From assembly GCF_045446075.1 (NCBI RefSeq), contig NZ_JBJJBQ010000005.1:1-64000 (forward strand): DNA of 64,000 nt. The letters run 5' to 3'. Positions 31,214-40,273 of the stretch are shown here, in pieces. This DNA is from Flavisericum labens (GTDB lineage Bacteria > Bacteroidota > Bacteroidia > Flavobacteriales > Flavobacteriaceae). Position numbers and translations under genes: made by a program. Below the pieces are notes generated by a model. That model was not told where the DNA came from and ran no database searches. It saw nothing but the letters and a program-made list of their open reading frames with translations. How positions within the stretch are numbered: position 1 is the stretch's first letter; every line of letters starts with the position of its first letter.

Positions 31214-34200
31214 AGTAAAACCACTATCTCGCAAATTTTTTCACAGCTTTTGCAAACGCAAAAACTGCGAAAAGCTATTGCCCAAACCCAAAGCAAAACC
31301 CATTTAAAGGGGCTTGTAGGGTCTTCATTATCCTTTGTTGTTTCAAATGCTTTTAAAGAAGTCCAAAAACCTTTCTTAATGGTTTTTAACGATAAAGAAG
31401 AGGCCGCACATTACTTAAACGACTTGGAGCAACTTTGTGACGAAAAGAACGTATTGTTTTATCCGGGTAGCTATCGCAGACCCTATGATATTGAGGAAAC
31501 CGATAACGCTAACGTATTGTTGCGTGCCGAAGTTTTAAATCGCATTAATTCGCAAAAGAAACCGGCCATTATCGTTACCTACCCCGATGCCCTTTTTGAG
31601 CAAGTGGTTACTAGACGAGAGTTGGAGCGAAACACATTAAAAGTTTCCGTAAACGATAATTTGTCCATCGACTTTATTAACGAAGTTCTTTTTGAATATC
31701 AATTTAAACGTGTAGATTTTGTTACCGAACCCGGCGAGTTTTCGGTGCGTGGCGGAATTGTAGATGTGTTCTCGTTTTCGAATGATAAACCTTACCGGAT
31801 TGAATTTTTTGGCGATGAGGTAGACAGTATCCGGACATTCGATGTGGAAACACAATTATCCATCGAGCAAATTAAAAAAATCAACATTATTGCCAATGTG
31901 GCCAATAAGTTGATGGAAGAAAAACGTCAGAGTTTTTTAAAGTATATCGCCCAAAAAACGGTGGTGTGTATAAAAAACACCGACTTGATGTTTTCAAGAA
32001 TAGATGATTTCTATACCAAAGCAGAAGATGCTTTTAAAAATCTTTCATCAGATATAAAACATGCCGAACCCAGTGAATTGTTTTGTGATTCGGCATTATT
32101 AAAAAAGCAATTATTGGAATTTTCAATAGTTGAGTTTGGTTCTTCGGCCGTTTTTCAAAATAACGTCATTGCTAGCGCAGAGAAGCAATCTGCTTCAGAG
32201 GAAGGGATTACTTCGTCGAAAACGCCTCGTAATGGCGAAATAGAATTCAAAACCACGCCACAGCCGTCATTCAACAAGCAATTCAATTTGCTTATCCAAG
32301 ATTTAAATGAAAATCACAACAAGGGCTATACCAATTATATTGCCTGTGGAAGTGAACAACAAGCCAAGCGCTTCCATGATATTTTTGATGATTCCAATCT
32401 AGAGGTTAGCCCGTATAACACGGTTATTTTATCGCTTCATCAAGGATTTATAGATCACGATGCGAAAACAGTTTGCTATACCGACCACCAAATTTTTGAG
32501 CGTTACCATAAATTTCATCTTAAAAGCGGTTATGCCAAAAAGCAGGCCATTACCTTAAAGGAACTCACCAATTTAGATATTGGCGATTACGTCACCCACA
32601 TCGATCATGGTATTGGCCGTTTTGGAGGGCTTCAAAAAATAGATGTTGAAGGTAAAAAGCAGGAAGCCATTAAGTTAATTTATGGCGAGCGCGACGTATT
32701 GTATTTAAGCATCCATTCGCTGCATAAAATCACTAAGTTTAACGGGAAAGACGGTAAACCTCCAAAGATTTACAAACTGGGCAGCAAAGCCTGGAAAACC
32801 TTAAAACAGAAAACTAAAGCCCGTGTAAAACACGTAGCTTTCAATCTCATAAAACTTTACGCCAAACGTAAAGCCGAAAAAGGATTTCAGTATAACCCGG
32901 ATAGTTATATGCAACACGAGTTGGAGGCTTCTTTTATTTATGAAGATACGCCAGACCAAAGTACGGCTACGGCCGATATAAAAGCCGATATGGAAAGTGA
33001 ACGCCCCATGGACAGACTGGTTTGTGGAGATGTAGGTTTCGGTAAAACAGAGGTGGCCATTCGGGCAGCGTTTAAGGCGGTTGATAATGGCAAACAAGTG
33101 GCCGTTTTAGTGCCAACAACAATTTTAGCTTATCAGCATTACCGAACGTTTAGGCAACGTTTAAAAGATTTCCCGGTAACGGTAGATTATCTTAACCGTT
33201 TTAGAACTGCCAAAGAAAAACGTGAAACTTTAGAAAACTTAGGAGGAGGAAAAGTCGATATAGTCATTGGCACGCACCAATTGGTAAATAAGAATGTAAC
33301 ATTTAAAGATTTAGGACTTTTAATTGTTGACGAAGAACAAAAATTTGGGGTGGCCGTAAAGGAAAAGCTAAAAACCCTTAAGGAAAATGTTGATGTGTTA
33401 ACATTAACCGCAACACCTATTCCCAGAACCCTCCAGTTCAGTTTAATGGCTGCTCGCGATTTATCTGTCATTACTACACCACCACCAAATAGATATCCCA
33501 TTGAAAGCCATGTAATTCGATTTAATGAAGAAACCATTCGTGATGCAGTAAGCTATGAAATTGAGCGTGGCGGGCAAATTTTCTTCATTCATAACAGAAT
33601 TGAAAATATTAAAGAGGTTGCCGGCATGATTCAACGTTTGGTACCAGACGCCAAGATTGGAATTGGTCATGGGCAGATGGAAGGCAAAAAGCTTGAGCAG
33701 CTCATGCTTCAATTTATGGATGGCGCTTTTGACGTCTTGGTAAGTACCACGATTGTTGAAAGTGGTTTGGATGTGCCCAATGCCAACACCATTTTTATTA
33801 ACAATGCCAACAATTTTGGATTGAGCGATTTGCACCAAATGCGAGGTCGTGTAGGGCGAAGTAACAAGAAAGCATTCTGTTATTTTATTACTCCAGAATA
33901 TTCGGCCATGACCGATGATGCTAGAAAGCGAATTACTGCCCTTGAGCAATTTACAGAACTTGGTAGTGGATTCAACATCGCCATGAAAGATTTGGAAATT
34001 CGTGGTGCTGGGGATTTGTTGGGTGGAGAACAAAGCGGTTTCATAAATGAAATAGGATTTGACACCTATCAGAAAATATTAAACGAAGCCATTGAAGAAC
34101 TTAAGGAAAATGAGTTTAAAGAGCTGTACAATGAATCCGAAGACGATAAAGTCTATGTTAAGGATGTAACTATCGATTCCGATTTCGAGCTACTTTTTCC

Positions 34201-34621
34201 AGATAGTTATATCAATAATATTACCGAACGTTTAAATCTGTACACCCAATTAAATAACCTAAAAACAGAAGAAGAATTGCATACTTTTGAAAACGATTTG
34301 ATAGATCGATTTGGAGAATTGCCTAAACAAGTGACTGATTTGTTAAATAGTGTCAAAATAAAGTGGTTAGCAACCAAAATTGGATTTGAAAAAGTGGTGA
34401 TGAAAAAGGAAAAATTGATTGGATATTTTTTAAACGACCAGCAAAGTCGTTTTTATCAAAGCAAAAATTTCACGAAAGTGTTGCAGTTTGTTCAAACGCA
34501 TCCAAACGCCTGTAAAATGAAAGAAAAACAAACCCGAAATGGTTTGCGTTTAATGCTTACTTTCGATAACATTAAAACAGTAAAACAAGCCTTAGAAGCT
34601 TTGCAACCTATTGTGGCTTGA
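31211..34621 (+). CDS. mfd: Transcription-repair coupling factor
   Basis: 1136 aa, GTG start (the ATG just upstream runs into TGA). An N-terminal UvrB-like module (FYPGSYRRPYDIEETDN), the RNA-polymerase-interacting domain with GDYVTHIDHGIGRFGGL, then the RecG-like translocase with Walker A GDVGFGKTEVAIRAA (about residue 606), DEEQ box, TATPIPRTLQFSL and the TRG motif region RGRVGRSNKKAFCY, and a C-terminal D7 domain. It removes stalled RNA polymerase and recruits UvrA. Residues about 318-343 are encoded by a palindromic repeat element inserted in frame, in the linker before the polymerase-interacting domain. Confidence 0.96.
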   Translation: MSKTTISQIFSQLLQTQKLRKAIAQTQSKTHLKGLVGSSLSFVVSNAFKEVQKPFLMVFNDKEEAAHYLNDLEQLCDEKNVLFYPGSYRRPYDIEETDNANVLLRAEVLNRINSQKKPAIIVTYPDALFEQVVTRRELERNTLKVSVNDNLSIDFINEVLFEYQFKRVDFVTEPGEFSVRGGIVDVFSFSNDKPYRIEFFGDEVDSIRTFDVETQLSIEQIKKINIIANVANKLMEEKRQSFLKYIAQKTVVCIKNTDLMFSRIDDFYTKAEDAFKNLSSDIKHAEPSELFCDSALLKKQLLEFSIVEFGSSAVFQNNVIASAEKQSASEEGITSSKTPRNGEIEFKTTPQPSFNKQFNLLIQDLNENHNKGYTNYIACGSEQQAKRFHDIFDDSNLEVSPYNTVILSLHQGFIDHDAKTVCYTDHQIFERYHKFHLKSGYAKKQAITLKELTNLDIGDYVTHIDHGIGRFGGLQKIDVEGKKQEAIKLIYGERDVLYLSIHSLHKITKFNGKDGKPPKIYKLGSKAWKTLKQKTKARVKHVAFNLIKLYAKRKAEKGFQYNPDSYMQHELEASFIYEDTPDQSTATADIKADMESERPMDRLVCGDVGFGKTEVAIRAAFKAVDNGKQVAVLVPTTILAYQHYRTFRQRLKDFPVTVDYLNRFRTAKEKRETLENLGGGKVDIVIGTHQLVNKNVTFKDLGLLIVDEEQKFGVAVKEKLKTLKENVDVLTLTATPIPRTLQFSLMAARDLSVITTPPPNRYPIESHVIRFNEETIRDAVSYEIERGGQIFFIHNRIENIKEVAGMIQRLVPDAKIGIGHGQMEGKKLEQLMLQFMDGAFDVLVSTTIVESGLDVPNANTIFINNANNFGLSDLHQMRGRVGRSNKKAFCYFITPEYSAMTDDARKRITALEQFTELGSGFNIAMKDLEIRGAGDLLGGEQSGFINEIGFDTYQKILNEAIEELKENEFKELYNESEDDKVYVKDVTIDSDFELLFPDSYINNITERLNLYTQLNNLKTEEELHTFENDLIDRFGELPKQVTDLLNSVKIKWLATKIGFEKVVMKKEKLIGYFLNDQQSRFYQSKNFTKVLQFVQTHPNACKMKEKQTRNGLRLMLTFDNIKTVKQALEALQPIVA
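32164..32237. repeat. Palindromic repeat element inside the mfd reading frame
   Basis: CGTCATTGCTAGCGCAG...AAGCAATC (32164-32190) pairs imperfectly with GGGATTACTTCGTC...CCTCGTAATGGCG (32204-32237). The borders CGTCATTGC...GAAGCAATC / GGATTRCTTCGTC...CGYAATGRCG are those of a well-known class of intergenic palindromic repeats in several bacterial phyla. Here it is translated, adding a low-complexity Ser/Glu/Lys stretch (ASAEKQSASEEG) to Mfd without a stop or frameshift. Confidence 0.75.
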
Positions 34622-34655
34622 TTATTGTTTTTAACAAAATAAATGAGTTATTAAT

Positions 34656-35993
34656 TTGAAACGATTATTTTTTTTAGCGGTTTTATTTCCAAGTTTAATT
34701 TGGGCCCAGCACACCATCAAAGGTGTGTTTTCTCCACCCGAAGATTATAATGTCGCACTTTTGTATAAAGTAACGCCAACGGTATCAGAGTATGTGGGTA
34801 ATTCTGAAATACAAAAAGAAGGTTGGTTTGAGTTTAAGTTAGATTCAACTGCCAAGAAAGGTATATACCGTTTAGTTTATGCTATTCCTCAGGAAGATTA
34901 TAATTTCGATATTATCTACAACGGAAAAGAAAGTATAGAACTTGCTTTTAACTCTGAAACGGGTGTGGATTTCATAAAATCGGCTGAAAACAAATTATTG
35001 GCATCTTACACTAACAGCATGTCATTGGTTACTCAAAGCATTGGTAATTATTTTAGTCAAGAAAGTCAAGATACGACGGCGTTAAAGGCAATTTTCAAAA
35101 CACAAAGAGAAACTCAGTTGAATTATGAAAAAGCTGCTAAAGGCTCAATTGCGTTGGAGTTTATAAAAGCGAACAAGCCTTTTATTCCAAATAAGGTGTT
35201 AGATGTGGAAACATATATAAAGAAGTTAGAAGCGCATTATTTTGACCACATAGACTTCACCAATAAAACACTACAAAGTTCTGGTTTATTTCAAGAAAAG
35301 ATGCTGAACTTTGTCTTTGGCATGTCTTCAGAAACCAAAGATGATGTTGAAACTTACAAGGAGAATATTGATTTGTTTTGTGTTAAAATGAAAGCTGCTC
35401 CGATAAAAGTAAAACGAATTTTATTGGTCGATTTATGGCAGCAAATGGCCGATTTGGGGTATGAAGCGGTTGCCAACCATATTTCTGAAAATTATTTGAT
35501 GGATATTGCCGTGGCACTTAATGATCAAGAGTTACTGCATACGCTCATTTTATACAAAGATACTTCTATAGGTAATGAAGCCCCCAATTTTAATGTAGAG
35601 GTTAAAGAAAATGGAAAATTGGTTTCTAAAAAATTGAGTGATCTAAATGTAGCCAAAAACTATATTATTGTTTTTTGGAGTAGTACATGTCCGCATTGTT
35701 TAGATGAAATTCCACAATTGTTCGAGTTTGAAAAAAAACAAGAAAAAGGCAAGGTTAAAGTTGTTGCCATTGCCCTTGAAGACGATCCTTATCAATGGAA
35801 GAGCCTAACTTATGACCTTCCTAGTTTCATTCATGTTTATGGCGAAGGAAAATGGGATAACGAGATTGCTAACCAGTATGGCGTAACTTCAACCCCAACG
35901 TACTTCATTTTAAACGAGAAAAAAGAAATTGCCGCTAAACCAGTAACTTTTGAGGACTTGAAGGCGTTTTTTGATACTGAAGATAAAGATTAG
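34656..35993 (+). CDS. TlpA-like membrane-anchored or secreted thiol-disulfide protein
   Basis: 445 aa from a TTG start (no usable ATG in frame upstream). The signal peptide is MKRLFFLAVLFPSLIWAQ. The N-terminal half is a DUF4369-like strand-rich domain and the C-terminal ~140 residues are a thioredoxin fold with CPHC at residues 345-348 in FWSSTCPHCLDEIPQ and the cis-proline motif TSTPTYFIL. It should act in the periplasm as a reductase or disulfide exchange factor. It follows mfd by 35 nt and may be read from the same transcript. Confidence 0.88.
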   Translation: MKRLFFLAVLFPSLIWAQHTIKGVFSPPEDYNVALLYKVTPTVSEYVGNSEIQKEGWFEFKLDSTAKKGIYRLVYAIPQEDYNFDIIYNGKESIELAFNSETGVDFIKSAENKLLASYTNSMSLVTQSIGNYFSQESQDTTALKAIFKTQRETQLNYEKAAKGSIALEFIKANKPFIPNKVLDVETYIKKLEAHYFDHIDFTNKTLQSSGLFQEKMLNFVFGMSSETKDDVETYKENIDLFCVKMKAAPIKVKRILLVDLWQQMADLGYEAVANHISENYLMDIAVALNDQELLHTLILYKDTSIGNEAPNFNVEVKENGKLVSKKLSDLNVAKNYIIVFWSSTCPHCLDEIPQLFEFEKKQEKGKVKVVAIALEDDPYQWKSLTYDLPSFIHVYGEGKWDNEIANQYGVTSTPTYFILNEKKEIAAKPVTFEDLKAFFDTEDKD

Positions 35994-35999
35994 CGTTTG

Positions 36000-36359
36000 T
36001 CAAAAATGATAAAATGCATTTTCTAAATGCTCAATTCTATAGCCTTTTCCTTCTTTTACAATGGCTATAATATCAAAACGTACCTCTACATCTAATTCGT
36101 TTACGGTGACGTATTCGTTAACGGCTTTTACTAAGCGCTGAATCTGTTTCGGTTTTACAAAATCTTGTGGATTGCCAAAATCGGTCGTGGATCGGGTTTT
36201 TACTTCAATAATAGCCAGCGTATCATTTTTCTGGGCGATAACGTCAACCTCGGCTTTGTCAAAACGGTAGTTGCGCTCAATAACATCATAGCCATTTTTC
36301 AGTAGAACATCTACCGCCAATTGTTCGCCTTTTTTGCCAAGTTGGTTGTGTTGAGCCAT
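36000..36359 (-). CDS. yraN: YraN family protein (UPF0102)
   Basis: 119 aa. The restriction-endonuclease-like core is visible: GEQLAVDVLLKNGYDVIERNYR, then EVDVIAQKNDTLAIIEVKTRS with the D...ExK-type residues, and PKQIQRLVKAVNEY. The family is widespread; its nuclease activity is not established. It is the last gene of a four-gene minus-strand series, 14 nt after the DUF3857 gene. Confidence 0.93.
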   Translation of the reverse strand: MAQHNQLGKKGEQLAVDVLLKNGYDVIERNYRFDKAEVDVIAQKNDTLAIIEVKTRSTTDFGNPQDFVKPKQIQRLVKAVNEYVTVNELDVEVRFDIIAIVKEGKGYRIEHLENAFYHF

Positions 36360-36373
36360 TTCTTAAAATGAGC

Positions 36374-38338
36374 TTATATCGGCTCAAAAACAAGAACCAA
36401 TTTATTGAAATCTGCAGCGCTGTTGATTACAGTTCTGTAATCTTCGTAATTCTCCGTTGCTATTATATTTTCTCTGTAATGCTCGTCGGCAGTAATGGTT
36501 AAAAGGTTATTGTCAAGTGCAAAATAAGAGTGGAAAATAAGTGTTTCTTCTCCATTTTTCATAAACGAGTTTTTTATATTGATATCTTCTAAATTAGCTA
36601 TCTTATAACCTTCAGGAATTGTTATGTTAATTGTTCTGTAGTAACTTCTTGTAAATTCATTTTCAACAGGAAGTACACGTTCTTTTTCTTGATAAAGTTG
36701 CATTTGTCTACCAATTAAATCGCCAACTTTTAAAAGGTACTTTTTGCCAGCGTTTTCAACTAATGCCTCTGTGTTAAAATCTATAATAAATTGAATCGGT
36801 TCAACCCCAAATAATTCTGGATCGTCATTTATAATTTCATTATTTGTAATGTTTATGTCTTCGTTTATATTTTTTGCAAACCCTTCAATTAATTCTTTCT
36901 TTGCTTCATCCTTAGTTAAATGGATGTATGGTTGAAAATACATGGCATAGTAACCTGTCATAGAGCGATGGAGCTTGACCAAACAATTTGAAATATTATT
37001 CTTTTCAAAATCTACATCTATTTTCATTTTGTCGACCGTTTTGTCTGCCTTTATCGGTTTAACGTATTTAACCTTACCAAGACCAGACACAAAATCACCA
37101 ACTTTAACTTCTTTTATGAAAAGACCATAATTGTCGGTTAAATAGGCAGGAGGAAAGCCATATCTTGAGTTTAATTCTATAGGCGATAAGTACTTTTTTG
37201 ATTTATTGAAGTAGATTAAAAAATCAGTTAAAAAATTGTTGGCTTCAAAATTTTTATCAAACTTTAAATCCTGTCTGTTACTGGTAAGTACTATTTCATG
37301 TTTTATATTGAGAGTTTTGAATAACGCGGCATATAGCTTTAGCAAACCTACTTCGTTAGCGATTTTTTTATTTAATATTTCATCTAAGTCTTTAAAATTA
37401 CTACTGCTGTCTTCGGTAACATATACATTTGATTTGATAAAGAATTCAAGTTTTCTAATGAGAGCTTCTTCATTTAGTTCTTCATCTTTTGTAGCTTCTT
37501 TGATGAATTTTTTAAGTAGATTTTGTGTTTTTCCCTTTAATTCATCATAGTAAAAAGCATAAAGATTTTGGGCAACTTTACCATAGGAAGATATGTCTTT
37601 GGAGTTATCGGCAGTATTTCTGTCGAGTTTATAAACAATAGCTTTTTTAGACGCATTGTAGGCTGAAACTTCTTCATTTTCTAACGACTCTATTTGGTCA
37701 ATTTTTAAATTCCAGTGCAGTTTGTCTTTAGAAATTGTGTCTCTGGTTATTTCTGGAGTGTCATTATAGGTTTTAAATTCGAATATTAAATTGTTTGGAG
37801 CGAATAAATCGAACTCCACATTGTTTTTTTTGTAATCTGATTGCAACGTGATTTTATTGCCCTTGTATCTTGGATACCTCCTAACTACATAGTAGTATTC
37901 TATAAAACTTCCTTTTTCTATACCTTCAAAAGCAAAAAACTTATAGTTGCGACCTGTTTCTTCGTCTTGCGCCGTTAGTATTTTGCTTTCGTCCAATTCA
38001 ATAATTTCACCATTCTTGTTTATAACTCTAGCCCTGTTAACTTTAAGTTCGGAGTTTGAAGTATATGGTAAATACACTTTATTGTAATCTTCAATTTTAT
38101 CATCAGAATTTAACCATAAAACACGGTGCTCTAAAAAGTACTCAACAAGCCCTTCTTCTTGAAAGAAAAACTCAGTGAGTATTTTGTCTTTCACGGCGAT
38201 AATGGGGTCTTCAGTTCCTTTTGCAATAGTGTATGAAGGGTTTTCATTCCATGAGTAATTGATGTAAAACGGTTTATTCTGAGATAATGCTATGTTTAAA
38301 AAGAATAAAAGTGCTAAAGTTAGTTTTGATTTTGGCAT
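36374..38338 (-). CDS. DUF3857/transglutaminase-like protein, catalytically degenerate
   Basis: 654 aa with a signal peptide (ending about ALSQ). The N-terminal half matches DUF3857 (VYLPYTSNSELKVNRARVINKNGE, FAFEGIEKGSFIEYYYVVRR) and the middle the transglutaminase fold. Where the active paralogue downstream of it in this entry's neighbour (38,349) has YGDCKDNSS, this protein has NEVGLLKLYAAL, and the His/Asp partners are not evident. It is therefore probably an inactive paralogue with a binding or structural role in the periplasm. It lies 10 nt after that paralogue's stop. Confidence 0.82.
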   Translation of the reverse strand: MPKSKLTLALLFFLNIALSQNKPFYINYSWNENPSYTIAKGTEDPIIAVKDKILTEFFFQEEGLVEYFLEHRVLWLNSDDKIEDYNKVYLPYTSNSELKVNRARVINKNGEIIELDESKILTAQDEETGRNYKFFAFEGIEKGSFIEYYYVVRRYPRYKGNKITLQSDYKKNNVEFDLFAPNNLIFEFKTYNDTPEITRDTISKDKLHWNLKIDQIESLENEEVSAYNASKKAIVYKLDRNTADNSKDISSYGKVAQNLYAFYYDELKGKTQNLLKKFIKEATKDEELNEEALIRKLEFFIKSNVYVTEDSSSNFKDLDEILNKKIANEVGLLKLYAALFKTLNIKHEIVLTSNRQDLKFDKNFEANNFLTDFLIYFNKSKKYLSPIELNSRYGFPPAYLTDNYGLFIKEVKVGDFVSGLGKVKYVKPIKADKTVDKMKIDVDFEKNNISNCLVKLHRSMTGYYAMYFQPYIHLTKDEAKKELIEGFAKNINEDINITNNEIINDDPELFGVEPIQFIIDFNTEALVENAGKKYLLKVGDLIGRQMQLYQEKERVLPVENEFTRSYYRTINITIPEGYKIANLEDINIKNSFMKNGEETLIFHSYFALDNNLLTITADEHYRENIIATENYEDYRTVINSAADFNKLVLVFEPI

Positions 38339-38348
38339 GTAAGATGAT

Positions 38349-40271
38349 TTAAGATTTTTTTAATACAATAACCTCTTTATAAGCTTTTTCTATTTTTTTT
38401 ATGAGCTTATTAACTTCCTTTTGTTGATTAAGGTTTAGGCTAATTGAATTTAAGCTATAGGTATGATTGTATTTAATTACGTTGTGGTTTATCTCGTAAT
38501 CAATACTTGCATTCATGTAATCGTTAGACAGGTTAATGTTTTTTGGAATATAATTTAGTTTATAGCCTGCTGGAATATTTAAGTAAGTTGTGTAGTTTAA
38601 GTAGTTGGTATGCTCGTATTCAATATCATTTTTTCGGTCTTCTTGAGTTTTGTAAGCCGATAAGTCTTTATTTAAATTTAAATTGAGATAAATTTCATCT
38701 CCCATTTTCTTAGCATAACCATTAATTGTAAAGTCATAAATTATGATTAAGTTCTTTTCGTAATCAAATTTATTGGTTTCATTAAAAGAATGAATTAAAA
38801 ATTTATTATTCCCTTTTTGCAATCTGGAATTATAAAACTCTTTTATTTTTTCCTCGGTTGTTTTTTCCTCTAAAAAGTGAAACGTATCCATTTTGTTGTA
38901 CCCAGCAACTTCTGCTTTGGACTGTCCTACCAAGTTTTCATCGACTAAGTTTATTGTAGTTGTATCTATAACGGCGTTTTTTATAGCAGGCATTATCGGT
39001 ACTTTTTTGATAATAAAATTAGATGCTCCATTAGCAATTAAAGCCTCTTTACCTTGAATAAATGAGGTTGGGTACGCAATAGACTGGTATCTTCCTGTGG
39101 CATCTAAAAAGTATGTATGACCATCTTTACTAGTATAAGATAAAATCATGTGATTGTCGACCATAGGAGTTGGTAACTCTTCATAGCTATAAGGTATGCT
39201 TCTAGTGCCAATCCAGGTTAAGTCTCCTTTTATACCAGCAATCTCTAACATTCGGTATAGAATACTGGAATTATCCTTACAATCGCCATATTTTTTTTGA
39301 AACACTTCGTTGGCCTGTCTTGGCACAAATCCGCCTAGGGCATACTCAAAAGCAATATATTTTATGTTTTTTTGAGTCCAATAATAAATAGACTTTACTT
39401 TCTCTAAGTCGCTAGTTTTATCGGCCGTAAGTTTGTTAACAAGGCTTATAAGTTCTTCATTTGGTTTGTCGTTATTTATGTCTTTTACCAATGAGTAATA
39501 CCAACCGTACAAGTCTGAAACATTCTTGGCCAAATGAATGTCGGTATCATTAGATTTATATGATGTTATAATTGGCACAATATGAGGTAGAATCTTTTTA
39601 TAAGTTGGAGTGTTTGACTCATATTTATATTCATCCATATGTTTTAATTCCCATGTGTAAATATTTGTTCGTCTTTTTTCGATCTTGTTGAAGTTGATAT
39701 TTAAGGAATCTGTATTAAAAGCTTTAAATGTTAGATTTACATCTTTATCGGCTACAATAGTAACTTTGTTATTGACGATAGGTGAAAAGTCACCAAAATA
39801 GAATGGGCTTAGAAAACGTGGGTTTTTAACATTTTCAGAATACTTTAATACAGATTTAGCGCCTTTCTTAAGATTCGGAAAAATAAAAGTTAAGGATGTA
39901 TTATCATCATAAAATGAACGGTCTAGTTCATCTTTTTCCTTAAAATCGGTTACTTGAATTTCTTTGTATTTACCGTCTGAATATGTAAATGAGGATGCTT
40001 CTACTTTATCTAATTCAAAAAAGGATGAGAAATTTAATGCTTTTTTGGAATTGTAATTTGCTCCTTCATCTAAATATAAGTCTTCTTCAAAAAACTCTTG
40101 GGTAATATCTATCTTACCAGAATTAAGCTTTATGGTTACCATGGTATTTTGATTGACCCTAACGGATTTTGCATTTGGATAGAGCTTTTTGTAAAGGTTG
40201 AATTCTGCAGATTCTTGAGCAAAACTGCAAAAATATGATAAGCATAGTAAGTTTATAAGTATGAAGCGCAT
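38349..40271 (-). CDS. DUF3857 and transglutaminase-domain protein
   Basis: 640 aa with a signal peptide (about 1-18, ending SFAQ). The DUF3857 domain covers about 40-240, the transglutaminase core about 280-400 with C331 in KKYGDCKDNSSIL, H374 in VDNHMILSY and D390 in YFLDATGRY, a complete Cys-His-Asp triad. It is exported and probably acts on peptides or proteins at the envelope; the substrate is unknown. It follows the MORN/TPR gene by 2 nt and precedes its degenerate paralogue, so the three form an operon. Confidence 0.88.
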   Translation of the reverse strand: MRFILINLLCLSYFCSFAQESAEFNLYKKLYPNAKSVRVNQNTMVTIKLNSGKIDITQEFFEEDLYLDEGANYNSKKALNFSSFFELDKVEASSFTYSDGKYKEIQVTDFKEKDELDRSFYDDNTSLTFIFPNLKKGAKSVLKYSENVKNPRFLSPFYFGDFSPIVNNKVTIVADKDVNLTFKAFNTDSLNINFNKIEKRRTNIYTWELKHMDEYKYESNTPTYKKILPHIVPIITSYKSNDTDIHLAKNVSDLYGWYYSLVKDINNDKPNEELISLVNKLTADKTSDLEKVKSIYYWTQKNIKYIAFEYALGGFVPRQANEVFQKKYGDCKDNSSILYRMLEIAGIKGDLTWIGTRSIPYSYEELPTPMVDNHMILSYTSKDGHTYFLDATGRYQSIAYPTSFIQGKEALIANGASNFIIKKVPIMPAIKNAVIDTTTINLVDENLVGQSKAEVAGYNKMDTFHFLEEKTTEEKIKEFYNSRLQKGNNKFLIHSFNETNKFDYEKNLIIIYDFTINGYAKKMGDEIYLNLNLNKDLSAYKTQEDRKNDIEYEHTNYLNYTTYLNIPAGYKLNYIPKNINLSNDYMNASIDYEINHNVIKYNHTYSLNSISLNLNQQKEVNKLIKKIEKAYKEVIVLKKS

Positions 40272-40273
40272 AT

